A stretch of DNA of 26,292 nucleotides, from the NCBI GenBank assembly GCA_019239785.1, contig JAFAZM010000251.1, positions 1-26,292 of the forward strand, given 5' to 3'. Of the stretch, positions 7,997-15,515 are shown piece after piece. Below the pieces are notes generated by a model, which was not told the origin of the DNA, made no database searches, and saw nothing but the letters and a program-made list of their open reading frames with translations. Both the position numbers and the translations under genes were made by a program. Source of the DNA: Sphingomonadaceae bacterium. Its GTDB lineage: Bacteria > Pseudomonadota > Alphaproteobacteria > Sphingomonadales > Sphingomonadaceae. Numbering within the stretch: position 1 is the first letter of the stretch; each line of letters begins with the position of its first letter.

Positions 7997-8401
7997 TCAA
8001 TCCACCACGATCTCCCCGCTCATCCCGAGCAGGCGGTGGAGCAGGTTGAAGCTGCGCACGCGGTAGCGGCCCGGCGGCGCGACCAGGTCGACGTCGCGCG
8101 TGTCGCCCGGGCCGAGCCGGAAGCCGCCGTGCCGGACGATGTCCTCGTCGCGCGGCCGCAGCCGTGCGGCGCGGAAGAAGTCTCGGGCGCCGAACGCCAT
8201 CGTCGTGGGGCTCTGGTTGACGAAGCGGATTCGCACCGGCCGGCCGGCGGGGAAGCGGATCGTCTTCGGCTCGTAGGACCAGGGATGGAGCAGCACGTCG
8301 AGCTCGACGGCGGTGCGCCACTCGGGCTCCGGCGCCTGCGCGTCCGGCGGTTGCGCGGCGACGAGGAGCAGAGCGGCGAGCGGAAGCAGCAGCAGGCGCA
8401 T
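7997..8401 (-). CDS. Secreted cupredoxin-like protein with a degenerate copper site
   Basis: 134 residues. The signal peptide MRLLLLPLAALLLVAAQ is followed by a single beta-rich domain resembling cupredoxin_1 (TIRFPAGRPVRIRFVNQSPTTMAFGA ... GDTRDVDLVAPPGRYRVRSFNLLHRLLGMSGEIVVD). In blue-copper proteins the end reads C-x4-H-x4-M. Here H and M are kept in LLHRLLGM but a serine stands where the cysteine should be, and the first-ligand histidine after the N of VNQS is not evident. A normal type-1 copper site is therefore unlikely. The ATG at 8401 has GGGGAGG upstream. A TTG at 8428 is an in-frame alternative without support. Possible roles are copper binding of another type or a purely structural fold. 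Confidence 0.8.
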   Translation of the reverse strand: MRLLLLPLAALLLVAAQPPDAQAPEPEWRTAVELDVLLHPWSYEPKTIRFPAGRPVRIRFVNQSPTTMAFGARDFFRAARLRPRDEDIVRHGGFRLGPGDTRDVDLVAPPGRYRVRSFNLLHRLLGMSGEIVVD

Positions 8402-8466
8402 GGGATTGTCCCTCCCCAAAAGGGACAATACACGAATCCGCTCGGCGTTCCCTCGGCTTTCAAAGT

Positions 8467-8610
8467 CCTCCCCTGAAAGGGGAGGGGGACCAAGCGTCAG
8501 CTTGGTGGAGGGGTATCAGCGGTGGGGAAGGGGCTCTGCTTCCAAGCCTGGCTTCCCACGCTGACACCCCACCACCGTCGCCTGCGGCGACGGTCCCCCT
8601 CCCCCGCAGC
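8467..8610. repeat. Paired inverted CCTCCCC-type repeat
   Basis: The left copy is CCTCCCC-TGAAA-GGGGAGG followed by GGGACC, a hairpin (CCAAGC/GCTTGG) and GGTGGAGGGG. The right copy, inverted, is CCCCACCACCG, hairpin (CGTCGCC/GGCGACG), GGTCCCCCTCCCC. The centre is itself palindromic: TCAGCG-GTGGGGAAG pairs with CTTCCCAC-GCTGA. It lies upstream of the cupredoxin gene, in the gap between it and serA. Confidence 0.85.
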
Positions 8611-8644
8611 TACGGGATTCACACATCCGGGGTCGTAGTTTTAG

Positions 8645-8750
8645 ATCAATCACTTAGGGTCATTCGTCATTCCCGCGAAAGCGGGAATCCTGGCAGCCTA
8701 AGTGACTGATATCAGCGTCGTTCTGGATTCCCGCTTTCGCGGGAATGACG
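8645..8750. repeat. REPIN-like element with perfect 26-bp inverted arms
   Basis: The arms 8665-8690 and 8725-8750 are exact inverted repeats, each holding ATTCCCGC/GCGGGAAT around a GAAAG or CTTTC core. The left arm is nested between ATCACTTAGG (about 8648-8658) and CCTAAGTGA (about 8697-8705), a second inverted pair. It ends about 50 bp from the serA stop, so it could also act as a transcription terminator. The core motif is a common proteobacterial repeat. Confidence 0.88.
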
Positions 8751-8801
8751 AACAAAAAGGAAATGTGTGAATGCTGTAGCCCCCGCAGGGGGAGGATTGG
8801 A

Positions 8802-10379
8802 TCAGAACCGCAGCGGCGTCACCTTCTTCACGCCCGGGAGCGCCTCGATGCTTCGCAGCAGGTCGGGCTCGATCTGGCCGTCGACCGCGACCAGGGCGAC
8901 CGCCTCGCCGCCGGCCTCGCGCCGGCCGAGGTTGAAGGTGGCGATATTGACCCCCGCCGCGCCGAGCGCGGTGCCGAGCCGGCCGATGAAGCCCGGCGCG
9001 TCCTCGTTGACGATGTAGATCATGTCGCCGGCCAGCTCGGCCTCGACGCCAACCCCGAACAATTCCACCAGCCGCGGCGAGGCGCTGCCGAACAGGGTGC
9101 CGGCGACCGAGCGCCGTCCGGTCTTGGTGTCGACCGAGACCCGGACCAGGGTGTGATAATCGCCCTCGCGGTCGTGGCGGACCTCGCGCACGTCGAAGCC
9201 GCGCTCGCGCGCCAGGAAGGGCGCGTTCACCATGTTCACCGTGTCCGAATAGACTCGCATCAGCCCGGCCAGCACCGCGGCGCTGATCGGCTTCTGGTTG
9301 AGCGCGGCGGCGGCGCCCTCGGTCTCGATCGAGATGCTGGTCAGCGCGCCGTGCGCCAGCTGGCCGACCAGGCTGCCGAGCTTCTCGGCAAGCGCCATAT
9401 AGGGCCGGAGCCGCGGCGCCTCCTCGGCGGAGAGCGAAGGCATGTTGAGCGCGTTGGTGACGCCGCCGTGCACGAGCAGGTCCGACATCTGCTCGGCGAC
9501 CTGGATCGCGACATTGACCTGCGCCTCGGTCGTGGAGGCTCCGAGATGCGGGGTCGCGACCAGGTTCGGCGTCCCGAACAAGGGATTGTCCTTCGCCGGT
9601 TCCTCGACGAACACGTCGAGTGCGGCGCCGGCGACGTGGCCGCTGTCGAGCGCGTCCTTCAGCGCCGCCTCGTCGATCAGCCCGCCGCGGGCGCAATTGA
9701 CGATGCGCACGCCCGGCTTGGTCTTCGCCAGATTTTCGCGGCTCAGGATGTTGCGGGTCTGGTCGGTGAGCGGCGTGTGCAGGGTGATGAAGTCGGCCCG
9801 CGCCAGCAGCTGGTCCAGCTCGACCTTCTCGACGCCGAGCTCGACCGCGCGCTCCGGGGTGAGGAAGGGATCATAGGCGATCACCTTCATGCGGAGGCCC
9901 CGCGCGCGGTCGGCGACGATCGAGCCGATATTGCCGCAGCCGATCAGGCCGAGGACCTTCGAGGTCAGCTCGACCCCCATGAAGCGGTTCTTCTCCCATT
10001 TGCCGGCCTGGGTGGAGGCGTCGGCCTGCGGCAGGTCGCGGGCGAGCGCGAACATCAGGGCGATCGCATGCTCCGCGGTGGTGATCGAATTGCCGAACGG
10101 CGTGTTCATCACCACCACGCCGCGCGCGGTGGCGGCCGGGATGTCGACATTGTCGACGCCGATCCCGGCGCGGCCCACCACCTTCAAATTGGTCGCGGCT
10201 TCGAGCAGGTCGGCCGTGACCTTGGTCGCCGAGCGGATGGCGAGCCCGTCATAGTCGCCGATGATCGCCTTCAATTCGTCTTTCGACAGTCCGGTCCTCT
10301 CGTCGACCTCGACGCCGTTGGCGCGGAAGATCTCGGCGGCTTTCGGATCCATCTGGTCCGAGATGAGCACTTTGGGCAT
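8802..10379 (-). CDS. serA: D-3-phosphoglycerate dehydrogenase
   Basis: SerA oxidises 3-phosphoglycerate to 3-phosphohydroxypyruvate, the first step of serine synthesis. The 525-residue protein is the long form: split substrate domain, NAD domain with GLIGCGNIG (144-152), then the intervening ASB domain and a C-terminal ACT domain (about 453-525, NEDAPGFIGRLGTALGAAGVNIA). The catalytic residues are R231 in NCARGGLID, E260, and H278 in ATPHLGAS. I chose ATG 10379 (MPKVLISD) because GGAGG lies 7 nt upstream and it matches the family. An in-frame extension to 10424 is unlikely. It is downstream of serC, 111 bp away, on the same strand. The ACT domain suggests allosteric control by serine, which is known for the family but not testable here. 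Confidence 0.97.
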   Translation of the reverse strand: MPKVLISDQMDPKAAEIFRANGVEVDERTGLSKDELKAIIGDYDGLAIRSATKVTADLLEAATNLKVVGRAGIGVDNVDIPAATARGVVVMNTPFGNSITTAEHAIALMFALARDLPQADASTQAGKWEKNRFMGVELTSKVLGLIGCGNIGSIVADRARGLRMKVIAYDPFLTPERAVELGVEKVELDQLLARADFITLHTPLTDQTRNILSRENLAKTKPGVRIVNCARGGLIDEAALKDALDSGHVAGAALDVFVEEPAKDNPLFGTPNLVATPHLGASTTEAQVNVAIQVAEQMSDLLVHGGVTNALNMPSLSAEEAPRLRPYMALAEKLGSLVGQLAHGALTSISIETEGAAAALNQKPISAAVLAGLMRVYSDTVNMVNAPFLARERGFDVREVRHDREGDYHTLVRVSVDTKTGRRSVAGTLFGSASPRLVELFGVGVEAELAGDMIYIVNEDAPGFIGRLGTALGAAGVNIATFNLGRREAGGEAVALVAVDGQIEPDLLRSIEALPGVKKVTPLRF

Positions 10380-10470
10380 TTGGAAACCTCCACAGGAGTC
10401 ATTCCGGGGAAGGCCGGAAGCCATGAACGAAAGAGTCAGCGGGTCACCACGGACCTAGATGTTCATGGGT

Positions 10471-10486
10471 CCCGGCCTGCGCCGGG
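10471..10486. repeat. Short hairpin between serC and serA
   Basis: CCCGGC-CTGC-GCCGGG is a 6-bp perfect stem with a 4-nt loop, flanked by GGT and ATGAC. It resembles the core of a common CCCGGC...GCCGGGATGAC intergenic repeat. It lies 5 nt beyond the serC stop and might attenuate transcription into serA. Confidence 0.5.
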
Positions 10487-10490
10487 ATGA

Positions 10491-11627
10491 CTATTGATGT
10501 TCTTCGGCCTTCGCTTCCGCATAGGCCCAGTCGAGCCAGGGCCCGAGCGCCTCGATATCCCTGGTCTCGACGGTGGCGCCGCACCAGATGCGCAGGCCGG
10601 GCGGCGCATCGCGGTAGGACCCGACGTCATAGGCCGCCTCCGCGTCCTCGAGCAGCGACGCCATCTTCTTGATCAGCGCCTCGTCCGCGCCCTCGACCGT
10701 CAGGCAGACGCTGGTCTTCGAGCGGCTGGCCGGATCGGCGGCGAGATGACCGAGCCACGGCCGTTCCGCGACGATCCGGTCGAGCGCCGCCGCATTGGCG
10801 TCGGTGCGCTGGCGCAAGGCCTCGGCGCCGCCGAGCATCACTGCCCATTCGAGCGCGTAGATCGCATCCTCGACCGCGAGCATCGACGGCGTGTTGATCG
10901 TCTCGCCCTTGAACACGCCTTCGTTCAGCGCCCCCTTCGCCATCAGCCGGAAGACCTTCGGCAGTGGCCAGGCGGGCGTATGGCCCTGCAGCCGCTCGAC
11001 CGCGCGCGGACCGAGGATCAGCACGCCGTGGCCGCCCTCGCCGCCGAGCACCTTCTGCCAGGAGAAGGTGGCGACGTCGATCTTCTCCCAGGGAAGGTCG
11101 TAGGCGAAGACCGCGCTGGTCGCGTCGGCGAAGCTGAGCCCCTCGCGGTCGGCGGCGATCCACTCGCCGTCCGGCACGCGCACCCCCGAAGTCGTCCCGT
11201 TCCAGGTGAACAGCACGTCGTGCGACCAGTCGACCGCGCCGAGATCGGGGAGCTGGCCGTAATCGGCCCGAAGCACGTTCGGCTCGAGCCTCAATTGCTT
11301 GACCGCGTCGGTGACCCAGCCTTCGCCGAAGCTCTCCCAGGCAAGGCAGGTGACCGGCCGCGCGCCGAGCATCGTCCACATCGCCATCTCGAAGGCGCCG
11401 GTGTCGGAGCCGGGGACGATGCCGATACGATGGCTGTCGGGCAGGCGCAGCAGGTCGCGCATCAGCGCGATCGCATGGCCGAGCCGCGCCTTGCCGAGCT
11501 TCGAGCGGTGCGAACGGCCGAGCGAGCCGGTGGCGAGCTTTTCGGGAGCCCAGCCCGGCGGCTTCGCGCAGGGGCCGGAAGAGAAATAAGGACGCGCAGG
11601 CCGCGCGTCCGGCTTCACGACAGTCAT
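10491..11627 (-). CDS. serC: Phosphoserine aminotransferase
   Basis: SerC converts 3-phosphohydroxypyruvate plus glutamate to 3-phosphoserine using pyridoxal phosphate, the second step of serine synthesis. It also acts in pyridoxine synthesis in some bacteria. The 378 residues begin MTVVKPDARPARPYFSSGPCAKPPGW. They include the binding-loop segment GIVPGSDTGAFEMAMW, the WNGTTSGV stretch near 142-149, and the PLP lysine K192 in TFSWQKVLGGEGGHG. The length and motifs fit the alphaproteobacterial SerC type. The ATG at 11627 has AAGGAGA upstream. A longer open frame reaching 12152 has no support. It lies upstream of serA on the same strand, so the two steps are probably co-regulated. Confidence 0.96.
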   Translation of the reverse strand: MTVVKPDARPARPYFSSGPCAKPPGWAPEKLATGSLGRSHRSKLGKARLGHAIALMRDLLRLPDSHRIGIVPGSDTGAFEMAMWTMLGARPVTCLAWESFGEGWVTDAVKQLRLEPNVLRADYGQLPDLGAVDWSHDVLFTWNGTTSGVRVPDGEWIAADREGLSFADATSAVFAYDLPWEKIDVATFSWQKVLGGEGGHGVLILGPRAVERLQGHTPAWPLPKVFRLMAKGALNEGVFKGETINTPSMLAVEDAIYALEWAVMLGGAEALRQRTDANAAALDRIVAERPWLGHLAADPASRSKTSVCLTVEGADEALIKKMASLLEDAEAAYDVGSYRDAPPGLRIWCGATVETRDIEALGPWLDWAYAEAKAEEHQ

Positions 11628-11684
11628 GCAACTCTCCTTCCAGAGAGCACGCGCCGCGTTGGGACGGCGTGGCCCGCCGACGGA

Positions 11685-11710
11685 CTTATAGGAGCGGGCC
11701 GGGGTGTCAA
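11685..11710 (-). promoter_or_regulatory. Candidate promoter of serC-serA
   Basis: On the minus strand a perfect TTGACA (11710-11705) is followed 14 nt later by TATAAG (11690-11685), about 57 nt before the serC ATG. The spacer is shorter than the usual 16-18 nt. Either the true -10 is a weaker hexamer nearby, or the promoter is atypical. Confidence 0.45.
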
Positions 11711-11769
11711 CCGGGGTACGAAATATCCACGCGCTTGAAAGCGATGGCGGCCCGGCGCATCCTCCGCCG

Positions 11770-12429
11770 ATGCGGTGGGGACTGGCTCTGGCGGCGCTTC
11801 TGATGCTCAACGCCTGCATTCCGCATGGGCGGACGCCGCCGCGCCGGGCGCCGCGCCCGGGCCCGCCGCCGACGACGATCGTGCGGCCGAACCCGCAGGA
11901 GCTGACCGAATGCCATGTCGACCTGGCCAGGGCCGGCGTGCAGTTCCGGGTGCTACCCGACCAGGTCTTTTCCGGCGGCTGCTCGGCGCTCGGCGCGGTG
12001 CAATTGCTCGATATCGGCGTGCCGGTCACGAACCTGCGCGCGATGACCTGCCCGCTCGCCCTCGCCTTCGTCCATTGGGCGCGCGAAGCGGTGCAGCCGG
12101 CCGCCGCCCAATATCTCGGCACGCGGGTGACCCGCGTGGAGACGTTCGGCACTTACTCCTGCCGCACCGTCGACAGCGTCCCGGGCGCGCGCCTCTCCGA
12201 ACATGCCCGCGCCAATGCGGTCGACGTCTCCGGCTTCACCCTCGCCGACGGCCGCCATGTCAGCGTCCAGCAGGATTGGAAGGGAGAGGACGAAAGGGTC
12301 CGCCGCTTCCTCCGCGCCGTCCACCGTGAAGGCTGCCGCCGCTTCGCCATCGGCCTCTCGCCCGACAGCGACGCCTATCATTACAACCATATGCATTTCG
12401 ACATGGGCCGCGGGCCGTACTGTCGTTAG
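11770..12429 (+). CDS. Extensin-like lipoprotein (Extensin-like_C domain)
   Basis: 219 residues. A lipobox LNAC (C16) and a Pro/Arg-rich spacer precede an Extensin-like_C domain from about residue 47. The domain shows SEHARANAVDVS (H145, D152) and HYNHMHFD (H207, H209), the His/Asp pattern of the VanY/M15-like zinc peptidase fold. Six cysteines (48, 71, 94, 131, 189, 218) suggest disulfides. It may therefore act on peptidoglycan peptides, although the family name comes from plant cell-wall proteins. I chose ATG 11770 because it starts the signal peptide. Open frame extends to a GTG at 11704 that would overlap the serC promoter. The stop overlaps the convergent TmrB-like gene by 4 nt. Confidence 0.87.
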   Translation: MRWGLALAALLMLNACIPHGRTPPRRAPRPGPPPTTIVRPNPQELTECHVDLARAGVQFRVLPDQVFSGGCSALGAVQLLDIGVPVTNLRAMTCPLALAFVHWAREAVQPAAAQYLGTRVTRVETFGTYSCRTVDSVPGARLSEHARANAVDVSGFTLADGRHVSVQQDWKGEDERVRRFLRAVHREGCRRFAIGLSPDSDAYHYNHMHFDMGRGPYCR

Positions 12430-12977
12430 CCGTCGATCCGAACCAGGATCTCCCGAGCGATATCGGCAACTTTTCGCCCGTCCGTCGGCACGTGCTCCGC
12501 GAACATCGGGTCGGCAAGGCTGGCGCAGCAGCGCGCCACCTGGGCTTGCGCCCAGCGCTTGGAGGCGGGTCGGTCGATCCGCCAGCGAATGCGGCGCCTC
12601 AGGGTTTTGGGCGAGGCGACCAGGGTGAAATGGCGCACCTCACGGCCTCCCGCCGAGAGCTCGCCCATGATCTCGCGGAAATAGGATTTGTCGACCAGCG
12701 TCATCGGAACGATCGGAATCCGGTCGGGATTGCGATCGGCTGCGGCGGTCAGGATCGCGACGGTGAGTTCGCGCCATATCGGCAGGTCCTGAAAGTCGCC
12801 GACGTCCGCGCCCGGCCAGAGCGATTGCAACATGAAGCCGATCCGCTCCGGATCGAACAGCCAGGCGCGAGGCAAGCTCGCCACCAGCCGGCGCGCCACT
12901 TTCGTCTTGCCAGCTCCGAAGGCGCCGTTGATCCAGATCAGCACGGCCGCCTCCCGGGCCTTGTCCGCTCCGCTCAT
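12426..12977 (-). CDS. TmrB-like P-loop NTPase (tunicamycin-resistance protein family)
   Basis: 183 residues. Walker A GAFGAGKT is at 18-25 within LIWINGAFGAGKTKVARRL. The rest follows the plan of Bacillus TmrB as I remember it: WLFDPERIGFML, DFQDLPIWRE, IPIVPMTLVDKSYFREIMGEL, VRHFTLVASPKTLRRRI, and a C-terminal RWAQAQVARCCASLADPMFAEHVPTD segment. TmrB is an ATP-binding protein that protects against tunicamycin in Bacillus. Homologues elsewhere are mostly uncharacterised small nucleotide-kinase-like proteins. No signal peptide or membrane helix was seen. The ATG at 12977 begins MSGADKAREAAV. It converges with the extensin-like gene (4-nt overlap) and diverges from the LOG gene (78-bp gap). 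Resistance is not proven by homology. Confidence 0.8.
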   Translation of the reverse strand: MSGADKAREAAVLIWINGAFGAGKTKVARRLVASLPRAWLFDPERIGFMLQSLWPGADVGDFQDLPIWRELTVAILTAAADRNPDRIPIVPMTLVDKSYFREIMGELSAGGREVRHFTLVASPKTLRRRIRWRIDRPASKRWAQAQVARCCASLADPMFAEHVPTDGRKVADIAREILVRIDG

Positions 12978-13055
12978 AGCCCGCGGCGCGGCACCTCGAC
13001 AATCCGGGCGGCATGAGGTCTGGACCCTTGCCCCCGCGCTGCTAAAAGCTGGCCG

Positions 13056-13940
13056 ATGACAGACCCGATACCCCCCAAGCGCGTCTTCCATCCCGCCCGC
13101 GAGGAGGCCGAGACCGCGGCCCAGGCGACGCAGAGCGCGCAAACGATGGACCCCGCCTACCGGCTCGCCTTCCAGGACATGGACTTCCTGCTGCGCGAGG
13201 ATCTGCGGCCGGTCCGCTTCCAGCTCGAGCTGCTGAAGCCCGAGCTGCTGCTCGACGAGGCCCAGATCGCCTCGACCTTCGTCTTCTACGGCTCGGCCCG
13301 CATTCCCGAGCCCGACAAGGCCGACGCACTGATCACGGCGGCGTCGACCGACAGCCAGCGCCGCATCGCCGAGCGGCTGAAGGCCAAGTCGCATTATTAC
13401 GAGGAATCCCGCCGGCTCGCGCGGCTGGCCAGCCGGGTCGAGCCCGATGCCGACGGCCGCCGCCATTTCGTGGTCTGCTCGGGCGGCGGGCCCTCGATCA
13501 TGGAGGCGGCCAATCGCGGCGCTGAGGACGAGGGGCAGGAATCGATCGGGCTCAACATCGTGCTGCCGCACGAGCAATTGCCCAATCCCTATGTCACGCC
13601 GCGGCTCAGCTTCCAGTTCCACTATTTCGCGCTTCGCAAGATGCACTTCCTGCTGCGCGCGCGCGCGGTGGCGGTCTTCCCCGGCGGCTTCGGCACCTTC
13701 GACGAGGCGTTCGAGCTGCTGACCCTGATCCAGACCGGCAAGGTCAAGCCGATGCCGATCCTCTTCTTCGGCCGCGAATTCTGGGAGCGGGTGATCGACT
13801 TCGAAGCGCTCGCCGAGGAAGGGGTGATCTCCCCCGACGACCTCAAATTGTTCACCTATTGCGAGAGCGCCGAGGAGGCGTGGGACTGCGTCTGCCGCCA
13901 TTATGAAGGCATGGGCGAGGACCCGCTCTGCGCGGATTGA
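13056..13940 (+). CDS. LOG family protein (TIGR00730-type, nucleotide 5'-monophosphate phosphoribohydrolase-like)
   Basis: A 294-residue Rossmann-like LOG / lysine-decarboxylase-like protein. Members cleave cytokinin riboside monophosphates or ordinary nucleoside monophosphates to base and ribose 5-phosphate. The signature PGGFGTFDE is at 209-217. The phosphate-binding CSGGGPSIMEAANRGA starts at 141, and an RK pair (194-195) lies in FALRKMHFLLRARA. The N-terminal 60 or so residues form an extra helical region. This is the longer variant often annotated as a Rossmann fold nucleotide-binding protein. The ATG start gives MTDPIPPKRVFHPAREE. The following HExxH gene starts 5 nt after its stop, so they are likely cotranscribed. 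Confidence 0.92.
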   Translation: MTDPIPPKRVFHPAREEAETAAQATQSAQTMDPAYRLAFQDMDFLLREDLRPVRFQLELLKPELLLDEAQIASTFVFYGSARIPEPDKADALITAASTDSQRRIAERLKAKSHYYEESRRLARLASRVEPDADGRRHFVVCSGGGPSIMEAANRGAEDEGQESIGLNIVLPHEQLPNPYVTPRLSFQFHYFALRKMHFLLRARAVAVFPGGFGTFDEAFELLTLIQTGKVKPMPILFFGREFWERVIDFEALAEEGVISPDDLKLFTYCESAEEAWDCVCRHYEGMGEDPLCAD

Positions 13941-13944
13941 GCCG

Positions 13945-14742
13945 GTGCCCTTGTTCGGACCCCGCCTGCCGATCGACCGCGACGAGCTCGACTTCCAGCT
14001 CGCCACCTTCAAATGGCTGACCGGCGGCTTCGGCCCGGTCGGTGCGCGCCCCCTGATCCTGCCGACCCGCGACCATTTCCCTTTGTCGCGCGCGACCGGC
14101 GAAGCGAAGGTGCGCGAGATTTTCGATCTGGTCCGCGAGCATGCCGGCATGGCGGGCTGGCCCTGCGCGCTCCAGGCCGGCGCAAGCGACCGGCCGACCG
14201 CCGTCGGCAACGCGCTTCTGCTGCGCCACGAAGGCGGCTCGGCGCCGTGCGGGACCTTTCGGGTCGTGGACGGGCCGGACGGCCGCCACGGGCTCATCAC
14301 CTACAATCCCGGCATGGAGCGCGATCCGCCCGGGCTGGCGGCCACCTTCGCGCATGAGCTCGGCCATTATCTGATGGCGACCGCGAAGACCGATCCGCCC
14401 GGCGGCTGGGACCTGCACGAGCTGCACACCGATCTCGCCGCGGTCTATCTCGGCTTCGGCATCTTCCTCGCCAACAGCGCCCGCAACTTCAGCCAGTTCC
14501 AGAGCGGCGGCGAGATGGGCTGGTCGTCGCGCCGCCAGGGCTATCTCAGCGAGGGGGCGCTGGTTACCGCGACCGTGATCTTCCAGCGCCTCGCCGGCCG
14601 GGTGCCGATGTACGCCGCGCCGTTCCTCAAGGATTATCTGCGCAAGGATTTGAAGAATGCGGACCGTGCGCTGCTGAAGCTGGCGCCGGACATGGCGGCG
14701 GCGGTCTCGGCGGTGGATTTGGCCGAGTATGGCAGCGCATGA
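13945..14742 (+). CDS. Putative zinc metallopeptidase-like protein with HELGH motif
   Basis: 265 residues with no signal peptide. HELGH at 137-141 lies in LAATFAHELGHYLMATA, preceded by GLITYNPGME. E159 in LHELHTDLAAVYLGFGIFLANSA is a plausible third zinc ligand, giving a gluzincin-like layout. The C-terminal part (RRQGYLSEGALVTATVIFQRLAG) is helical. I do not recognise a named family. Cytosolic ImmA-like or minigluzincin-type proteins are possible relatives. The GTG at 13945 is preferred because it follows the LOG stop by 4 nt and begins a Pro-rich conserved-looking start. An upstream in-frame GTG at 13903 would overlap LOG. The ribosome binding site is weak, suggesting coupling to the gene upstream. 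Confidence 0.8.
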   Translation: MPLFGPRLPIDRDELDFQLATFKWLTGGFGPVGARPLILPTRDHFPLSRATGEAKVREIFDLVREHAGMAGWPCALQAGASDRPTAVGNALLLRHEGGSAPCGTFRVVDGPDGRHGLITYNPGMERDPPGLAATFAHELGHYLMATAKTDPPGGWDLHELHTDLAAVYLGFGIFLANSARNFSQFQSGGEMGWSSRRQGYLSEGALVTATVIFQRLAGRVPMYAAPFLKDYLRKDLKNADRALLKLAPDMAAAVSAVDLAEYGSA

Positions 14743-14750
14743 GAACGTCG

Positions 14751-14781
14751 TAGCTCCTCCGCTTTTGCAGGGGAGGAGCTA
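14751..14781. terminator. Hairpin between convergent genes
   Basis: TAGCTCCTCC (14751-14760) pairs perfectly with GGAGGAGCTA (14772-14781) around an 11-nt loop. It lies between the 3' ends of the HELGH gene and the cytochrome gene, where a bidirectional terminator is expected. No clear T-tract follows on either strand. The GGGGAGG arm also resembles the CCTCCCC repeats elsewhere in the window. Confidence 0.6.
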
Positions 14782-14792
14782 GCGGGCCTGGC

Positions 14793-15515
14793 TCAATGAT
14801 GGGCGGGCGCGGCCGCATTCGCCGGCGGAGAACCCGGCGCGGCCTGGTTGGCGGCGGGGCCGCCGCCCTGGGTGGCGTTGCCCGTCGCGGCATCGGCGCG
14901 CGGGCGTTGCTGCGAGGCTGCGGCGGCGTTGGCCGCGGGCGCGTTGCCGCCGGTCGCGGCATTGCCGGGGGTCGCGCCTTCGGCCGGCGGCGGCGGGATC
15001 GTCAGCGTGCCGCCATGCTGGTTGAGGAAGAGCAGGACGTCGGCGCGGTCCTGCGGGTCGGAAAGGCCGGCGAAGGTCATCTTCGTGCCCGGCGCGAACC
15101 GGCTCGGCGAATGCAGCCATTGGGAGAGCGTGTCCCAATCCCAGCGGCCGCCATGATTCTTGAGCGCGTCGGAATAAGAGAAGTCCGGCCGGTGCGCGAC
15201 ATTGTTGCCGACCGTGCCCCACAGGTTCGGGCCGAGCCCGTTGGCGCCGCCATTGTCGGCATTGTGGCAGGACTGGCAGCGGTGGAAGATGTTCTCGCCG
15301 CGGGCCGCGTCGGCGGTCTGCAGGTAATGGGCGATCGGCTGCTCGGCGGCCGCGGCTTCGCCGCCTTCGCCTTCCGCCTGCACGCCGGGGATCGGATAGC
15401 CCATCGTCTCGGGCCGCTCGGCCTTGAATAGCTCGCCGGTGACGAGGGTCGCGCCGAGCAGGACGATGCCCGCGCCAAGCACCCATCCCGCAATCGTGTT
15501 GAAGCGACCGTCCAT
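14793..15515 (-). CDS. Membrane-anchored cytochrome c (CycM-like) with Ala/Pro-rich tail
   Basis: 240 residues. The N-terminus MDGRFNTIAG leads into a membrane segment (about 11-29), an uncleaved anchor typical of CycM-type cytochromes that pass electrons from the bc1 complex to terminal oxidases. The heme motif CQSCH is at 80-84, GPNLWGTVG at 96-104 and the likely axial methionine M146 in PGTKMTFAG. The domain ends near 173. Residues 174-240 are a low-complexity Pro/Ala/Asn/Gly tail ending in AHH, not part of a usual class I cytochrome c. The ATG at 15515 matches the family start. The open frame continues upstream through a non-coding region and should not be used. It diverges from the structured element starting at 15623. 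Confidence 0.9.
   Translation of the reverse strand: MDGRFNTIAGWVLGAGIVLLGATLVTGELFKAERPETMGYPIPGVQAEGEGGEAAAAEQPIAHYLQTADAARGENIFHRCQSCHNADNGGANGLGPNLWGTVGNNVAHRPDFSYSDALKNHGGRWDWDTLSQWLHSPSRFAPGTKMTFAGLSDPQDRADVLLFLNQHGGTLTIPPPPAEGATPGNAATGGNAPAANAAAASQQRPRADAATGNATQGGGPAANQAAPGSPPANAAAPAHH

Noticed and set aside
8745..10490. 581-residue plus-strand open frame
   Set aside because: Antisense to serA, which has full catalytic motifs. The plus-strand translation has no recognisable domain.
11704..11769. Upstream GTG start for the extensin-like gene
   Set aside because: It would overlap the serC promoter and place 22 residues before an evident lipoprotein signal peptide beginning at 11770.
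11628..11769. A serC leader riboswitch
   Set aside because: Only a candidate promoter could be seen. No clear conserved stem arrangement was found in the short leader.
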